Notes: generated from the letters alone by a model not told the origin. A DNA stretch of 64,000 nt from Cytobacillus firmus NBRC 15306 (GCF_001591465.1 NZ_BCUY01000009.1:24794-88793), one strand, 5' to 3'. Counted from the first letter of the stretch, positions 19,360 to 29,735 are shown. Translations and numbers: made by a program.

Positions 19360-21006
19360 GTGAACAAAAGATTATCGATCTTTTTTAGCATGCTGCTTGT
19401 GCTAAGCATGTTCCTTGCTGCATGCAGCGGCGGCGGAGACAATGCTGACGGCGGCGAAAAAGGCGGAGATGACGGCGGAAAGTCTGATGTACCGCAGGAA
19501 TTAAGAGTAAATATCAACACTGAACCACCATCATTAAACCCAGGACTTGCAGAAGATTCAACTTCTGGAACTGTGCTTCGTAACGTGTTAGAAGGTCTTA
19601 CTCGCATCAATCAAGATGGTAAGCCTGAGAAAGCAATGGCAGAAGACATCAAAGTTTCTGAAGACGGAAAAACTTATACATTCACAATTCGTGATGCAAA
19701 ATGGTCAAATGGCGATCCTGTAATCGCTAAAGACTTTGAATATGCTTGGAAATGGGCATTAGATCCTGCCAACAACTCAACTTATGCATACCAGCTATAC
19801 TACCTTGAAGGTGCTGAAGCTTTCAACACAGGCAAAGGTGAAAAGGATGCTGTTGGTGTTAAAGCTATCGATGATAAAACTTTAGAAGTTAAATTAGTAA
19901 ATCCAACACCATATTTTGAAGAATTGACTGCTTTCTATACTTATCTGCCAGTTAACAGCAAAATTGCTGAAGCTAACCCAGAATGGGCAACTGACGCTGG
20001 TGAGAATTTCACTACTAACGGTCCTTTCCATTTAGTTGAATGGGCTCACAGTGACAAGATCGTTCTTGAGAAGAGCGAAACATACTGGGATGCTGAAACA
20101 GTTAAGCTTGACAGCATTGAAATGATTATGATCAATGATCCTAATACTGAATTATCTATGTTTGACAACGGTGAACTAGATTGGGCTGGAGCTCCAACAG
20201 GTGCCCTTCCAACTGACGCTATGCAGGCACTTAAAGACGAAGGCCGCTTAGTTACTCAGCCGATTGCAGGTATTTACAACTACAAGTTCAATACAACTGT
20301 AGAACCATTTAATAATGTCAATATCCGTAAGGCGTTTGCACATGCTATCAACCGTCAGGAGCTTATCGATAACATCCTTCAGGGTGAGCAGCTTCCTGCA
20401 ATGGCAATTGTTCCACCTTCAATGTTTGAAGAAAACGAAAAGGGTTATTTCCCTGATAATGATGTAGAAAAGGCTAAAGAATATTTACAAAAAGGTCTTG
20501 AAGAGCTTGGATATAAAGATGCGTCTGAACTTCCAGCTGTAACTCTTTCATACAATACTTCTGAGGCGCACCAAAAGATTGCACAGGCAATCCAGGATAT
20601 GTGGAAACAGAACCTTGGCGTAGAAGTAACACTTGATAACGCAGAATGGAATGTATTCCTTGATAAAGTAAACCAAATGGATTACCAGGTAGCTCGTATG
20701 GGCTGGTTGGGTGACTTTAACGATGCTATCAACTTCTTAGAAATGTACCGTGACGCTGATGGCGGTAACAACAATACTGGATGGGAAAGCAAAGAGTTCC
20801 AGGATCTGCTTGCTAAATCTGCAACAGAAACTGACCCTGAAGCTCGCCAGCAATTGTTGAAGGATGCTGAAGCAATCTTCATGGAAGATATGCCAGTAGC
20901 TCCAATCTATTTCTACACTAACAATTGGGTACAGGCTGAAAACCTTAAAGATGTTGCAGTATCCGGTCTTGGTGATGTTCAGTACAAGTGGGCATACTTT
21001 GAATAA
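19360..21006 (+). CDS. oppA: oligopeptide-binding lipoprotein OppA
   Basis: A 548-residue SBP family 5 peptide-binding lipoprotein with a GTG start behind AGGGGG. The signal peptide ends in the lipobox LAAC, followed by a glycine/aspartate-rich linker. Conserved WSNGDPVIAKDFEYAWKWAL and VNIRKAFAHAINRQELID motifs are present. It captures peptides, including competence and sporulation signalling peptides in relatives, for OppBCDF. It is related to AppA in this window but distinct. A strong hairpin separates it from oppB. Confidence 0.93.
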   Translation: MNKRLSIFFSMLLVLSMFLAACSGGGDNADGGEKGGDDGGKSDVPQELRVNINTEPPSLNPGLAEDSTSGTVLRNVLEGLTRINQDGKPEKAMAEDIKVSEDGKTYTFTIRDAKWSNGDPVIAKDFEYAWKWALDPANNSTYAYQLYYLEGAEAFNTGKGEKDAVGVKAIDDKTLEVKLVNPTPYFEELTAFYTYLPVNSKIAEANPEWATDAGENFTTNGPFHLVEWAHSDKIVLEKSETYWDAETVKLDSIEMIMINDPNTELSMFDNGELDWAGAPTGALPTDAMQALKDEGRLVTQPIAGIYNYKFNTTVEPFNNVNIRKAFAHAINRQELIDNILQGEQLPAMAIVPPSMFEENEKGYFPDNDVEKAKEYLQKGLEELGYKDASELPAVTLSYNTSEAHQKIAQAIQDMWKQNLGVEVTLDNAEWNVFLDKVNQMDYQVARMGWLGDFNDAINFLEMYRDADGGNNNTGWESKEFQDLLAKSATETDPEARQQLLKDAEAIFMEDMPVAPIYFYTNNWVQAENLKDVAVSGLGDVQYKWAYFE

Positions 21007-21022
21007 AAAATAGTGATTAAGA

Positions 21023-21060
21023 CGAAAGGTATATGGGATTAACTGTCCCATATACCTTCG
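21023..21060 (+). terminator. intercistronic hairpin between oppA and oppB
   Basis: A stem of at least 12 bp (AGGTATATGGGA/TCCCATATACCT) extends with CGA/TCG at the base. Only a short T tract (TTT) follows, so partial termination or 3' protection of oppA mRNA is the likely role. This would raise the binding protein above the permease. Confidence 0.8.
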
Positions 21061-21101
21061 TTTCTGATTAAGGCATAGTAATAAATTGGAGGTGTTTGAC
21101 A

Positions 21102-22037
21102 ATGGCAAAATATATTGGAAAACGCTTGCTGTACATGCTTCTGTCCTTATGGATGATCGTTACGGCAACTTTTTTCTTCATGCGCATTGCACCCGGAAAC
21201 CCTTTTGCATCTGAGAAAAAACTTCCTCCCGAAATTGAAGCTAACCTGAATGCTCATTTTGGCCTGGACAAGCCTTGGTATGCACAATATTGGGAGTATC
21301 TTGTTCGTATCGTGAATTGGGATTTCGGACCGTCATTTAAATACAAAAGCCAAACTGTTAACGACTTGATTAATGAAGGTTTCCCAGTTTCATTTCTTCT
21401 TGGAATGGAAGCCATTTTTATCGCCGTTGCAGTCGGAGTTCTTTTAGGAATTATTGCCGCATTAAAGCACAATAGATGGCCGGATTACACAGCAATGATT
21501 GTAGCTGTATTAGGGATCTCAGTACCTTCCTTTATCATGGCATCATTCCTGCAATATTTCCTGGCAATAAAAATGGGTATTTTTCCTGTAGCACGGTGGG
21601 AAACTTTTATGCACAGCGTCCTGCCAGCAGTGGCATTGGCTTCAACACCAATGGCATTTATTGCGAGGCTGACTCGTTCGAGCATGCTTGAAGTTCTGGC
21701 GAATGATTATATTAAAACTGCTAAATCAAAAGGTTTAAGCAGGGGAGTAATTACAGTAAAACACACAATTCGTAATGCCCTTTTACCAGTAGTAACTTAT
21801 ATGGGGCCATTGACAGCGGGGATTTTAACAGGAAGTTTCGTTATTGAAAGAATCTTCGGTATTCCTGGACTTGGTGCGCACTTTGTAACTAGTATCAACA
21901 ACCGTGACTATACGGTCATAATGGGTGTAACCGTTTTCTACAGTATTCTGTTGCTTGTATCTATTCTCCTTGTTGACATTGCATACGGAATCATCGACCC
22001 ACGCATCAAACTTGCAGGCGGGAAGAAAGGAGAGTAA
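21102..22037 (+). CDS. oppB: oligopeptide ABC transporter permease OppB
   Basis: A 311-residue OppB/DppB permease with six predicted membrane helices. The EAA loop is near [20 protein letters not shown]. The ATG at 21102 has GGAGG at good spacing; the upstream TTG is unlikely. It forms the membrane pore with OppC. Confidence 0.93.
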   Translation: MAKYIGKRLLYMLLSLWMIVTATFFFMRIAPGNPFASEKKLPPEIEANLNAHFGLDKPWYAQYWEYLVRIVNWDFGPSFKYKSQTVNDLINEGFPVSFLLGMEAIFIAVAVGVLLGIIAALKHNRWPDYTAMIVAVLGISVPSFIMASFLQYFLAIKMGIFPVARWETFMHSVLPAVALASTPMAFIARLTRSSMLEVLANDYIKTAKSKGLSRGVITVKHTIRNALLPVVTYMGPLTAGILTGSFVIERIFGIPGLGAHFVTSINNRDYTVIMGVTVFYSILLLVSILLVDIAYGIIDPRIKLAGGKKGE

Positions 22038-22039
22038 TT

Positions 22040-22954
22040 ATGCAGATTTCGAAAGATAAGTTTAAGTTAGTCGGAACACAGCTTGGTGAAGCTGAGAAAA
22101 TTTCAAAACCAAGTCTTTCTTTCTGGAAGGATGTATTTATTAGATTTCGAAAAAACAAGCTTGCCCTGTTTGGATTAGTGTTATTAGGACTTCTGATCTT
22201 CATGGCAATCTTTGGACCATATATGACTCCATATGATTATGCATCAAATGATCTAAGCAACAAAAACCAGCCGCCTTCTTCTGAACATTGGTTCGGAACG
22301 GATGATCTTGGCCGTGACATGTTTGCCCGTACTTGGGAAGGTGCGCGAATTTCCATCTTCATTGGAGTTGCAGCAGCTGTAATTGATTTGATTATTGGTG
22401 TGCTTTGGGGCGGTATTGCCGGTTATAAAGGCGGACGCACAGATGAAGGAATGATGCGCTTTGCCGATATTTTATATGGTGTACCTTATCTATTATTAGT
22501 AATCTTGTTAATGGTTGTACTTGGACAGGGATTGTCGACTATGATTATAGCCATGTCCATAACTGGATGGATCAATATGTCACGTATTGTCCGTGGTCAG
22601 GTGTTATCTCTTAAAAATCAGGAATATGTCCTGGCTGCCAAAACGCTTGGTGCGGATACAAGCAGGATTATGGCCAAACACTTAATTCCAAATTCAATGG
22701 GGCCTATTCTAGTCACAATGACGCTGACTGTCCCTTCTGCTATTTTTACAGAAGCATTCTTAAACTTTATTGGTCTTGGATTAACACCGCCGATTGCGAG
22801 CTGGGGAACAATGGCCAATGATGGACTTGCGGCTATGCGTTACTACCCATGGCGCTTATTCTTCCCTGCTGTGTTTATCTGCTTAACGATCTTTGCATTT
22901 AACGTGGTTGGCGACGGCTTGCGTGATGCTCTAGATCCAAGAATGCGTAAATAA
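22040..22954 (+). CDS. oppC: oligopeptide ABC transporter permease OppC
   Basis: A 304-residue OppC permease. It has a cytoplasmic N-terminal tail, a first helix at about 42-62, the WFGTDDLGRDMFART segment and an EAA loop near YVLAAKTLGADTSRIMAKH. It begins two bases after oppB, so translation is probably coupled. Confidence 0.94.
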   Translation: MQISKDKFKLVGTQLGEAEKISKPSLSFWKDVFIRFRKNKLALFGLVLLGLLIFMAIFGPYMTPYDYASNDLSNKNQPPSSEHWFGTDDLGRDMFARTWEGARISIFIGVAAAVIDLIIGVLWGGIAGYKGGRTDEGMMRFADILYGVPYLLLVILLMVVLGQGLSTMIIAMSITGWINMSRIVRGQVLSLKNQEYVLAAKTLGADTSRIMAKHLIPNSMGPILVTMTLTVPSAIFTEAFLNFIGLGLTPPIASWGTMANDGLAAMRYYPWRLFFPAVFICLTIFAFNVVGDGLRDALDPRMRK

Positions 22955-22965
22955 GGAGTGAGAAC

Positions 22966-24033
22966 ATGGAAAAATTACTTGAAGTAAAAAATTTAGAAGT
23001 CTCATTCCAAACATATGGAGGTACAGTAAAAGCAGTCCGTGGAGTCAGCTTTGACCTTCATAAGGGAGAGACGCTTGCGATTGTTGGTGAATCAGGGTCA
23101 GGCAAAAGTGTTACTTCCCAGTCTATTATGAAGTTAATACCTATGCCGCCCGGCCGAATTTCAGGCGGGCAAATACTGCTTAGCGGTGAAGACATCGTAC
23201 CCAAAACAGAAAAGCAAATGGAAAAGATCCGCGGTAAAGAAATCAGTATGATCTTCCAGGACCCAATGACATCATTAAATCCGACGATGCGAGTTGGAAC
23301 ACAGATAATGGAAGTGCTGATTAAACATCAGAATATGTCTAAAACTGATGCCAAAAACAGAGCAATTGAATTGCTGAGACTTGTTGGTATTCCGATGCCT
23401 GAGAAAAGGGTAAATCAATATCCTCATGAATTCTCCGGCGGTATGAGACAGCGTGCGATGATTGCGATTGCCCTTGCAGCTAATCCAAAGCTGCTTATCG
23501 CTGATGAGCCGACAACTGCACTTGACGTTACGATTCAGGCACAAATTCTGGAACTTATGAAAGATCTGCAAAATAAAATGGATACATCCATTATCTTTAT
23601 TACACATGACCTCGGTGTAGTGGCAAATGTTGCGGACCGGGTAGCTGTAATGTATGCTGGCCAGATTGTTGAAATGGGTACTGTAGATGAAATATTCTAT
23701 GACCCGCGTCATCCTTATACTTGGGGATTGCTTGCATCCATGCCTAGCTTAGAGAATGATGAGAAAGCTGAATTAGCTGCTATTCCAGGGACACCTCCGG
23801 ATCTGACGGATCCTCCAAAAGGAGACGCGTTTGCAGCCAGAAATCAATATGCACTTGCAATTGATTTTGAAGAAGAGCCGCCGATGTTCCAAATCTCAGA
23901 AACACATTTTGCAAAAACATGGCTTCTTCACCCGGATGCTCCAAAGGTTGAGCCGCCGGAAGCAGTAAAAAAACGTATGCGCCAATTATCCTCCACTTTT
24001 GAAAAGCCTGTAGTAGTTAAGGAGGGAAAATAA
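22966..24033 (+). CDS. oppD: oligopeptide ABC transporter ATPase OppD
   Basis: A 355-residue ABC ATPase. It has Walker A GESGSGKS (about 41-48), signature FSGGMRQRAMIAIAL and Walker B LLIADEPTTALD, and ends in the oligopeptide-specific C-terminal region. That region lacks the cysteine cluster present in AppD: the site reads KGDAFAARNQYAL, where AppD has CKFAARCPKAMPEC. It energises OppBC together with OppF. Confidence 0.94.
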   Translation: MEKLLEVKNLEVSFQTYGGTVKAVRGVSFDLHKGETLAIVGESGSGKSVTSQSIMKLIPMPPGRISGGQILLSGEDIVPKTEKQMEKIRGKEISMIFQDPMTSLNPTMRVGTQIMEVLIKHQNMSKTDAKNRAIELLRLVGIPMPEKRVNQYPHEFSGGMRQRAMIAIALAANPKLLIADEPTTALDVTIQAQILELMKDLQNKMDTSIIFITHDLGVVANVADRVAVMYAGQIVEMGTVDEIFYDPRHPYTWGLLASMPSLENDEKAELAAIPGTPPDLTDPPKGDAFAARNQYALAIDFEEEPPMFQISETHFAKTWLLHPDAPKVEPPEAVKKRMRQLSSTFEKPVVVKEGK

Positions 24034-24035
24034 TA

Positions 24036-24971
24036 ATGGCAGAAAAATTGCTCGAAATTAAAAACTTAAAACAGCATTTTAATGTAGGCCGTCCGAATAT
24101 GGTAAAAGCAGTTGATGGGATTACTTTTGATATTTATAAGGGAGAGACCCTTGGACTTGTTGGTGAGTCTGGCTGCGGTAAATCAACTACTGGACGAACT
24201 ATTATCAGATTATACGATGCAACAGATGGGCAGGTTCTTTTTGAAGGTGAAGATGTTCACGGCAAAAAATCTGCAAAAGAACTGAAAAAGTTTAACCGGA
24301 AAATGCAAATGATTTTCCAGGATCCTTATGCTTCCTTAAACCCGCGTATGACGGTTGCCGATATTATTGCTGAAGGAATCGATATTCACGGCTTGGCAAA
24401 AAGCAAAAAGGAACGTATGGAGAGGGTTTACGAACTTTTGGACACTGTCGGTCTGAACAAAGAACATGCTAACCGTTACCCTCATGAATTCTCTGGCGGA
24501 CAGAGACAGCGTATCGGGATTGCCCGCGCGCTTGCGGTTGACCCTGATTTCATTATTGCCGATGAGCCAATTTCAGCATTGGACGTTTCCATTCAGGCTC
24601 AGGTAGTAAACCTTATGAAAAAACTGCAGCGTGAAAAAGGATTGACATACCTGTTTATCGCACATGATTTATCTATGGTTAAATACATCAGTGACCGCAT
24701 CGGTGTTATGTACTTCGGTAAACTGGTTGAACTTGCACCAGCTGAAGATTTATATAATAACCCTATGCACCCTTATACTCAATCACTGCTGTCAGCTATT
24801 CCGCTTCCAGATCCAGAAACAGAACGTACCCGCAGAAGAAAATCTTATGATCCAGCAGTTCACAATTACGCTGACAATGAAAAGCTGGAAATGCGCGAAA
24901 TAACACCTGGTCATTTTGTTTATTGCTCTGAAAAAGAGTATAACGAATTAAAAGCTAAATATGCCAAATAA
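24036..24971 (+). CDS. oppF: oligopeptide ABC transporter ATPase OppF
   Basis: A 311-residue ATPase. It has Walker [10 protein letters not shown], signature [15 protein letters not shown] and Walker [13 protein letters not shown]. It starts two bases after oppD and is the last gene of oppABCDF, ending at a strong terminator. Like OppD here, its C-terminal region keeps only one cysteine (YCSEKEYNE), unlike AppF. Confidence 0.94.
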   Translation: MAEKLLEIKNLKQHFNVGRPNMVKAVDGITFDIYKGETLGLVGESGCGKSTTGRTIIRLYDATDGQVLFEGEDVHGKKSAKELKKFNRKMQMIFQDPYASLNPRMTVADIIAEGIDIHGLAKSKKERMERVYELLDTVGLNKEHANRYPHEFSGGQRQRIGIARALAVDPDFIIADEPISALDVSIQAQVVNLMKKLQREKGLTYLFIAHDLSMVKYISDRIGVMYFGKLVELAPAEDLYNNPMHPYTQSLLSAIPLPDPETERTRRRKSYDPAVHNYADNEKLEMREITPGHFVYCSEKEYNELKAKYAK

Positions 24972-24972
24972 C

Positions 24973-25002
24973 AAAAAACGATCTCGACTGAGATCGTTTT
25001 TT
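24973..25002. terminator. terminator of the opp operon
   Basis: AAAAACGATCTC-GACT-GAGATCGTTTTTT, a perfect hairpin with a T run. Confidence 0.9.
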
Positions 25003-25341
25003 ACATCCTGGAAAAGTAAATGTTCGCTATAAAGGAATTACCAAGATGTAAATTACCCAGTCAAATGTGTAGAGAGTGGAAATTCTCTTTAACACTTTTA
25101 ATCGCTAATGTGTACTTTTCTATATAATACATCATTTTCCTGAATATTACTATGAGAATTTTCAATTATTTATATTTTTCCATCAATTTGTTTATTTAAA
25201 CAGGATTTTGATATTTTTTTAATAAAATTGGTTTAAAGAACACTTTTAAAGATAATTTAGTATAAAGATAGTTCTTAATTCTTTGAGATAATTTTATAAT
25301 GAAGGTATCAAGCAGAATACTAAGAAAAGGGGGCATAACAT
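25003..25341. other. AT-rich intergenic region before the DUF4015 gene
   Basis: I see no gene. A TATAAT-like box lies near 25296 without a convincing -35 partner. The region should hold the promoter of the gene at 25342. Confidence 0.5.
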
Positions 25342-26547
25342 GTGAACAAGACATTAAAGTTAGGTGCAGCCTTAATGTTAGTATCAGCTTTATTCATATC
25401 AGCCGATCCAAGTGAGGCAAAAGAACAGGAAAATAAGGAAACAGGACAAAACCCCCAAAGGGAACATGTTTCGCTGGTGAAAACCCTTCCGGAAAAAGTA
25501 AGCCGTTTTCAATTTGATTCCGGCTATCATTTTCAATATCCAGATGCTGTAAGGGGCATATATGTCACCGGACATTCAGCAGGGGGTGAAAAGTTTAATA
25601 AATTGGTGAAATTGATGGATGATACCGATTTGAATGCGATGGTAATCGATATTAAGGACGATTGGGGCAACCTAACGTATATTCCAGAAGACAAATCACC
25701 ATATAATGATATCGGCAAGTCTTACATAAAGGATCCAAAAAACGTCTTGAAAACTATGGAAGAAAAGCAAATTTATCCGATTGCAAGGGTAGTCGTTTTC
25801 AAGGATTCAGTTCTGGCGAATAAAAAGCCTGAATGGTCGTATAAAGAGGGAAATACAGTATGGAAGAATGGCAGAGGTGAATCCTTTGTAAATCCATTTT
25901 TAAAAGAAGTTTGGGATTACAATATTGGAATTGCAATCGAAGCTGCAAAAATGGGATTTCAGGAAATTCAATTTGATTATGTCCGATTTCCTGAAGGTTT
26001 TGAACACCGCGATAGCTCCTTGAAATACAGTATGGGTGACTACGAAGATCTTAAAATTGAAAATGTAAAAAAGCGTGTAAGTGCGGTTACTGACTTTGTC
26101 GAGTATGCCAGGAAGCAGCTTGAGCCATATGGAGTAAAGGTCTCGGTTGATATCTTTGGCTACACGGCGACCCTTCCTGAAGCACCGGGAATAGGCCAAA
26201 ATTTTTCTAAGATCTCAGAACATGTGGATGTAATTTCTTCTATGATTTATCCAAGCCACTGGACATCTTATTTTAGCATAGCCAAACCGGACCTGGAACC
26301 TTATAAGCTTGTTTCTGAATATGCTAAACTTGAGAATAAAAAGTTGGGAGAGTTGGATAGTCCGCCTGTTTCCAGACCATGGCTTCAGGACTTTACAGCT
26401 TCTTATTTAGGAGCCGGAAATTATAAGAAGTATGGAAGAACGGAAGTTGAAGCGCAAATAAAGGCACTGAACGAACAGGGGATTAATGAATTCCTTTTAT
26501 GGAATGCAGGTAATTCGTATACACAAAACGTGGATTATACACCATAA
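25342..26547 (+). CDS. secreted DUF4015 putative glycoside hydrolase
   Basis: A 401-residue exported protein with a GTG start after AAAGGGGG; the ATG two bases earlier runs straight into TGA. The N-terminus is a signal peptide with a hydrophobic core (about 6-20) ending near ADPSEA. The mature part matches the DUF4015 putative glycosyl hydrolase domain: a TIM-barrel-like pattern opening with RGIYVTGHSAGG, then LNAMVIDIKDDWGNLTY, EIQFDYVRFPEG and a final FLLWNAGNSY. The two acidic strand ends (IDIKDD, FDYVRFPE) are candidate active-site positions. It may act on cell-wall or exopolysaccharide. It is monocistronic. Confidence 0.75.
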   Translation: MNKTLKLGAALMLVSALFISADPSEAKEQENKETGQNPQREHVSLVKTLPEKVSRFQFDSGYHFQYPDAVRGIYVTGHSAGGEKFNKLVKLMDDTDLNAMVIDIKDDWGNLTYIPEDKSPYNDIGKSYIKDPKNVLKTMEEKQIYPIARVVVFKDSVLANKKPEWSYKEGNTVWKNGRGESFVNPFLKEVWDYNIGIAIEAAKMGFQEIQFDYVRFPEGFEHRDSSLKYSMGDYEDLKIENVKKRVSAVTDFVEYARKQLEPYGVKVSVDIFGYTATLPEAPGIGQNFSKISEHVDVISSMIYPSHWTSYFSIAKPDLEPYKLVSEYAKLENKKLGELDSPPVSRPWLQDFTASYLGAGNYKKYGRTEVEAQIKALNEQGINEFLLWNAGNSYTQNVDYTP

Positions 26548-26549
26548 AA

Positions 26550-26588
26550 GCAAGAAAGAGGCCGATTATTTCGGTCTCTTTCTTGCTT
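26550..26588 (+). terminator. terminator of the DUF4015 gene
   Basis: GCAAGAAAGAG-GCCGA pairs with TCGGT-CTCTTTCTTGC, a long stem with one wobble, ahead of TTTG. Confidence 0.8.
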
Positions 26589-26662
26589 TGTTTATCAATT
26601 AATTAAGTTACATATTATTTGACACGAATTTTGTATACGGTATCATAGTATAGAGGCATGGG

Positions 26663-26851
26663 CTACTGCTTTTTTTGTCCGCCTACGCTTTTCCATCCAG
26701 TCTGCACCCTTGCGGATTGATCCACGAATTCGGATTTATTTTTACCGCCAAAAAACTTTTCTCCAATACCATTAGTTAGTACACCTAACAAGGCAGTAAA
26801 TCCAATTATGAGCAGTGCAACAATTGTTAAATCAGTTATGTAACCAACCAT
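26663..26851 (-). CDS. small single-pass membrane protein
   Basis: A 62-residue protein with one long hydrophobic helix (about 6-28) and a basic hydrophilic tail (GEKFFGGKNKSEFVDQ). GGAGG precedes the ATG by 7 bases. I do not recognise a family. It is transcribed alone on the minus strand between the DUF4015 gene and yjbC. Confidence 0.65.
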   Translation of the reverse strand: MVGYITDLTIVALLIIGFTALLGVLTNGIGEKFFGGKNKSEFVDQSARVQTGWKSVGGQKKQ

Positions 26852-27100
26852 GATAAACCTCCATCTTTCTTTTCACAGTCTCCTGTGATTAGTTAGTGTA
26901 TAAACATCCCTAATCTTATTTTATTCGAAATTTTCCAGTATTAAAAGGGGAAATTCCACAAATACTTAATCTGATTGGAAATAATACAAGTCTAAGTATA
27001 AAAGAAAGTGGAAAGGAAAGCTGGGAGCTTATCATGCTGGAATAAATATTCATGCTCTTTAAATAATACGTTGTTTGACGGGCATAAAAGGAGAAGATCC

Positions 27101-27676
27101 ATGCATTGGTATGAAAAACTGAATCAATATTTCCCAATTGAAGAAATGAAATCAAGAGAACATATGGAAACCTTATTAAAGGAACGGTCAGACATCTATC
27201 ATAAAGATGAAGGTCCACACCATGTACTTATGTATGTTGAACTGGATAACTTTGTGTTTATTGATTATCTGTTTGTTTCGAAGGAATCCAGAGGACAGGG
27301 ACTTGGCCATAAGTTACTTCAAACACTTAAAGCCAAAGGCAAACCGATCATATTGGAAGTTGAGCCGGTTGATTATGAAGACACGGATACTGAAAAGCGG
27401 CTCAAGTTCTATAAAAGAGAAGGATTTGAGCACGCACAATCAATTGGGTACAGCCGGCGGTCTCTTGCGACCAATGAAATCAATACAATGGAAATTCTAT
27501 ATTGGTCCCCTGAAAACGAAAGTGAAGAAATGATTTATGAAGCCATGAAGAAAACCTATGAAATGATTCATACTTATAAGGATTCGCATTTTTATGGAAA
27601 GTCATATCAGCCTGTAGATGAGGTTTTGACTTATGAAGAAAATAAAAATGGAACGGATGTTTTAGAGGATTTATAA
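27101..27676 (+). CDS. yjbC: YjbC, GNAT-family acetyltransferase
   Basis: A 191-residue GNAT protein. The acetyl-CoA loop is SRGQGLGHKLLQ within VSKESRGQGLGHKLL (about 60-75). AAAAGGAGA sets the ATG at 27101; the longer upstream frame has no site. B. subtilis yjbC has the same size and precedes spx (yjbD). The substrate is unknown. A terminator separates it from spx here. Confidence 0.85.
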   Translation: MHWYEKLNQYFPIEEMKSREHMETLLKERSDIYHKDEGPHHVLMYVELDNFVFIDYLFVSKESRGQGLGHKLLQTLKAKGKPIILEVEPVDYEDTDTEKRLKFYKREGFEHAQSIGYSRRSLATNEINTMEILYWSPENESEEMIYEAMKKTYEMIHTYKDSHFYGKSYQPVDEVLTYEENKNGTDVLEDL

Positions 27677-27685
27677 GTATTTGGA

Positions 27686-27721
27686 AAAACACAGTCATTT
27701 TTGTAAATGGCTGTGTTTTCA
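27686..27721 (+). terminator. terminator after yjbC
   Basis: AAAACACAGTCATTT pairs with AAATGGCTGTGTTTT around a 4-base loop. Confidence 0.8.
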
Positions 27722-28150
27722 TTTTCATTCATTAATTGAGAAAATATTAATAAGCACTTTGGTTTATTTAAAATTAACAAGGGTATATATAGAATAATTT
27801 AGTATAAACAAAAAAACTTCATACATAAAATTCCCCTTAGGCTCAGGCTTAAGTAACTTTATGGAAGCAATTATAACAAAAAACATTTAAAAAAATGAAA
27901 CTTTTTGCTTGTTCATTCGTCTTATTAAGTAGATTCTAATTCTTAATCCATTTGTTTAATGAATGTTTAATACTTTTATCATATTTATAAAAAGTTATAC
28001 CAAATAAATATTGTTTAGTGTATAATTAATAATATAAATTCCTTGATTAAAGTTATTTTAATCTAGAAGACTCTAGAAATATTTGATTAAACAAATATAA
28101 TCTCTGATAGTTTCATATATGTCTAAATTTAAGGAGTGTGAATTTGTAAA
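27722..28150. other. intergenic region upstream of spx
   Basis: No gene is seen in this very AT-rich stretch. A perfect TATAAT lies at 28021-28026 within TATAATTAATAATATAA, but no good -35 box stands at the right distance. In B. subtilis spx has several promoters, including stress-responsive ones, so regulatory sites are expected here. Confidence 0.5.
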
Positions 28151-28546
28151 ATGGTCACATTATACACTTCACCAAGTTGTACATCCTGCAGGAAAGCTAA
28201 ATCATGGTTGGAAGAGCATGAAATTGCCTATAAAGAACGAAATATTTTTTCAGAACCGCTATCGATTGATGAAATTAAAGAAATTCTTCGAATGACTGAA
28301 GATGGAACAGATGAAATTATTTCAACTCGCTCAAAGACATTTCAAAAGCTTGATGTAAACCTTGAATCAATGCCTCTCCAAGATTTATTTGAGCTAATTA
28401 AGGAAAACCCGGGGCTGCTTCGCCGTCCAATCATTCTTGATGAAAAACGTTTGCAGGTTGGATATAATGAGGATGAAATAAGACGTTTCCTTCCAAGAAA
28501 AGTCCGTACTTACCAGTTGCGTGAAGCACAGCGTATGGTTAATTAA
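28151..28546 (+). CDS. spx: Spx, redox-sensing transcriptional regulator
   Basis: A 131-residue ArsC-fold protein that binds the RNA polymerase alpha subunit and reprograms transcription under disulfide stress. The CxxC redox switch is intact (Cys10, Cys13 in [11 protein letters not shown]). The RPI motif ([17 protein letters not shown]) and the C-terminal [16 protein letters not shown] tail, which ClpXP recognises in relatives, are present. The ATG lies 15 bases after GGAG, longer than usual. Its adaptor SpxH is encoded 5 kb downstream and MecA directly after it. Confidence 0.96.
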   Translation: MVTLYTSPSCTSCRKAKSWLEEHEIAYKERNIFSEPLSIDEIKEILRMTEDGTDEIISTRSKTFQKLDVNLESMPLQDLFELIKENPGLLRRPIILDEKRLQVGYNEDEIRRFLPRKVRTYQLREAQRMVN

Positions 28547-28576
28547 CAAAATGCATTTTATAATGCTTAAAATTGA

Positions 28577-28613
28577 GAGGCCTTCTTTCTGTTAACAGAA
28601 GAAGGTCTTTTTG
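28577..28613 (+). terminator. terminator of spx
   Basis: AGGCCTTCTTTCTG pairs with CAGAAGAAGGTCTTT around TTAA, followed by TTTTTG. Confidence 0.85.
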
Positions 28614-28761
28614 TCTATTATGTGAAAAAAGAAAAAGGAAAATGGATATAATAAGAGAATATTTAATTAAGCCAAATGAGATAAGGTGTACCACCTGGGA
28701 CAATATAGGCATTTAACGGTTTTTTTAAACATATGACTTTTTAATTCCCTTTATGATCAAT

Positions 28762-28791
28762 TTGTCATAAAATAAAAGTACAAGGTACAAA
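28762..28791 (+). promoter_or_regulatory. possible SigA-type promoter of mecA
   Basis: TTGTCA and TACAAA are separated by 18 bases, 120 bases before the mecA start. The rest of the 28614-28910 gap shows no gene. Confidence 0.45.
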
Positions 28792-28910
28792 ATACATTTT
28801 ACCTTCAATTTAATCGGGGATTAACCAATTGATTTACGGGTAAATGGATAACACATGACTGCTGGGGGTATTTAGTCCCTTCAATCATAGCCAGAAGGGA
28901 GAGTTGCTGC

Positions 28911-29573
28911 ATGGAAATCGAACGTATTAATGATCATACCGTTAAATTTTATATTTCTTATCTTGATATAGAAGAAAGAGGCTTTGACCGTGAAGAGATT
29001 TGGTACAATCGTGAGCGGAGTGAGGAACTCTTTTGGGAAATGATGGATGAAGTCCATCAGGAGGAAGAATTTCTTGTTGAAGGCCCTTTATGGATCCAGG
29101 TTCAAGCACTAGATAAGGGTTTGGAGGTTCTTGTAACAAAAGCTCAGCTATCAAAGGATGGTCAAAAGTTTGAACTTCCTGTCCCGGATGAAAAAGTGAA
29201 AGATTTGCCTGTGGTTGAACATATAGAGGAAATGCTTGATCATCATTTCCGTAAATCCGATGATAATGATAACGAATATGTGGGAGATCTTGAGTTCCTA
29301 TTATCATTTAAAGATTTTGAAGACATTATTTCATTATCAAAGCGGTCAATTCTTGATTCCATTACCACAAAGCTATATTCCTTTGAGGGGAAGTATTATT
29401 TATTCGCAGAGTTCCCTGAAGAGCTTTTTGAAGAGGATGACATAGATAACATGCTGAGTATTCTTCTTGAATTCGGGCACGAAACAAGTAAAACTATTCA
29501 CCGTGTAATGGAATATGGTAAATTGATTATTGAAAGTGATGTTTTTGAAAATTTGAGAAAACATTTTAAATAG
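28911..29573 (+). CDS. mecA: MecA, ClpC adaptor protein
   Basis: A 220-residue adaptor that delivers ComK, and in some species Spx, to ClpCP. The N-terminal domain (MEIERINDHTVKFYISYLDI) binds substrate. A very acidic linker around residues 90-125 leads to the C-terminal domain that docks on ClpC (LFAEFPEELFEEDDI near 165). The length is normal. A start site with GGGAGAG precedes the ATG. It stands between spx and coiA as in B. subtilis. Confidence 0.96.
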   Translation: MEIERINDHTVKFYISYLDIEERGFDREEIWYNRERSEELFWEMMDEVHQEEEFLVEGPLWIQVQALDKGLEVLVTKAQLSKDGQKFELPVPDEKVKDLPVVEHIEEMLDHHFRKSDDNDNEYVGDLEFLLSFKDFEDIISLSKRSILDSITTKLYSFEGKYYLFAEFPEELFEEDDIDNMLSILLEFGHETSKTIHRVMEYGKLIIESDVFENLRKHFK

Positions 29574-29585
29574 TAAATGAAAGTA

Positions 29586-29613
29586 GATTTCATATTTGAA
29601 ATCGGCTTTTTTT
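29586..29613 (+). terminator. terminator of mecA
   Basis: GATTTCA-TATT-TGAAATC followed by GGCTTTTTTT. Confidence 0.8.
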
Positions 29614-29735
29614 GTATGCGAACTTTTTCATTGCAGCAATTAATGAGCATAAGAAAGAACTTTAAGAGAATATGTCGGATAAAAAGGAATTTAGCCATTA
29701 AAAATAGAACCATAAGGAAGAAAGGAGATGATCAT

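Noticed and set aside
28015..28040. PerR-type box upstream of spx
   Set aside because: TATAATTAATAATATAA is only loosely like TTATAATNATTATAA, and AT-rich sequence gives such matches by chance.
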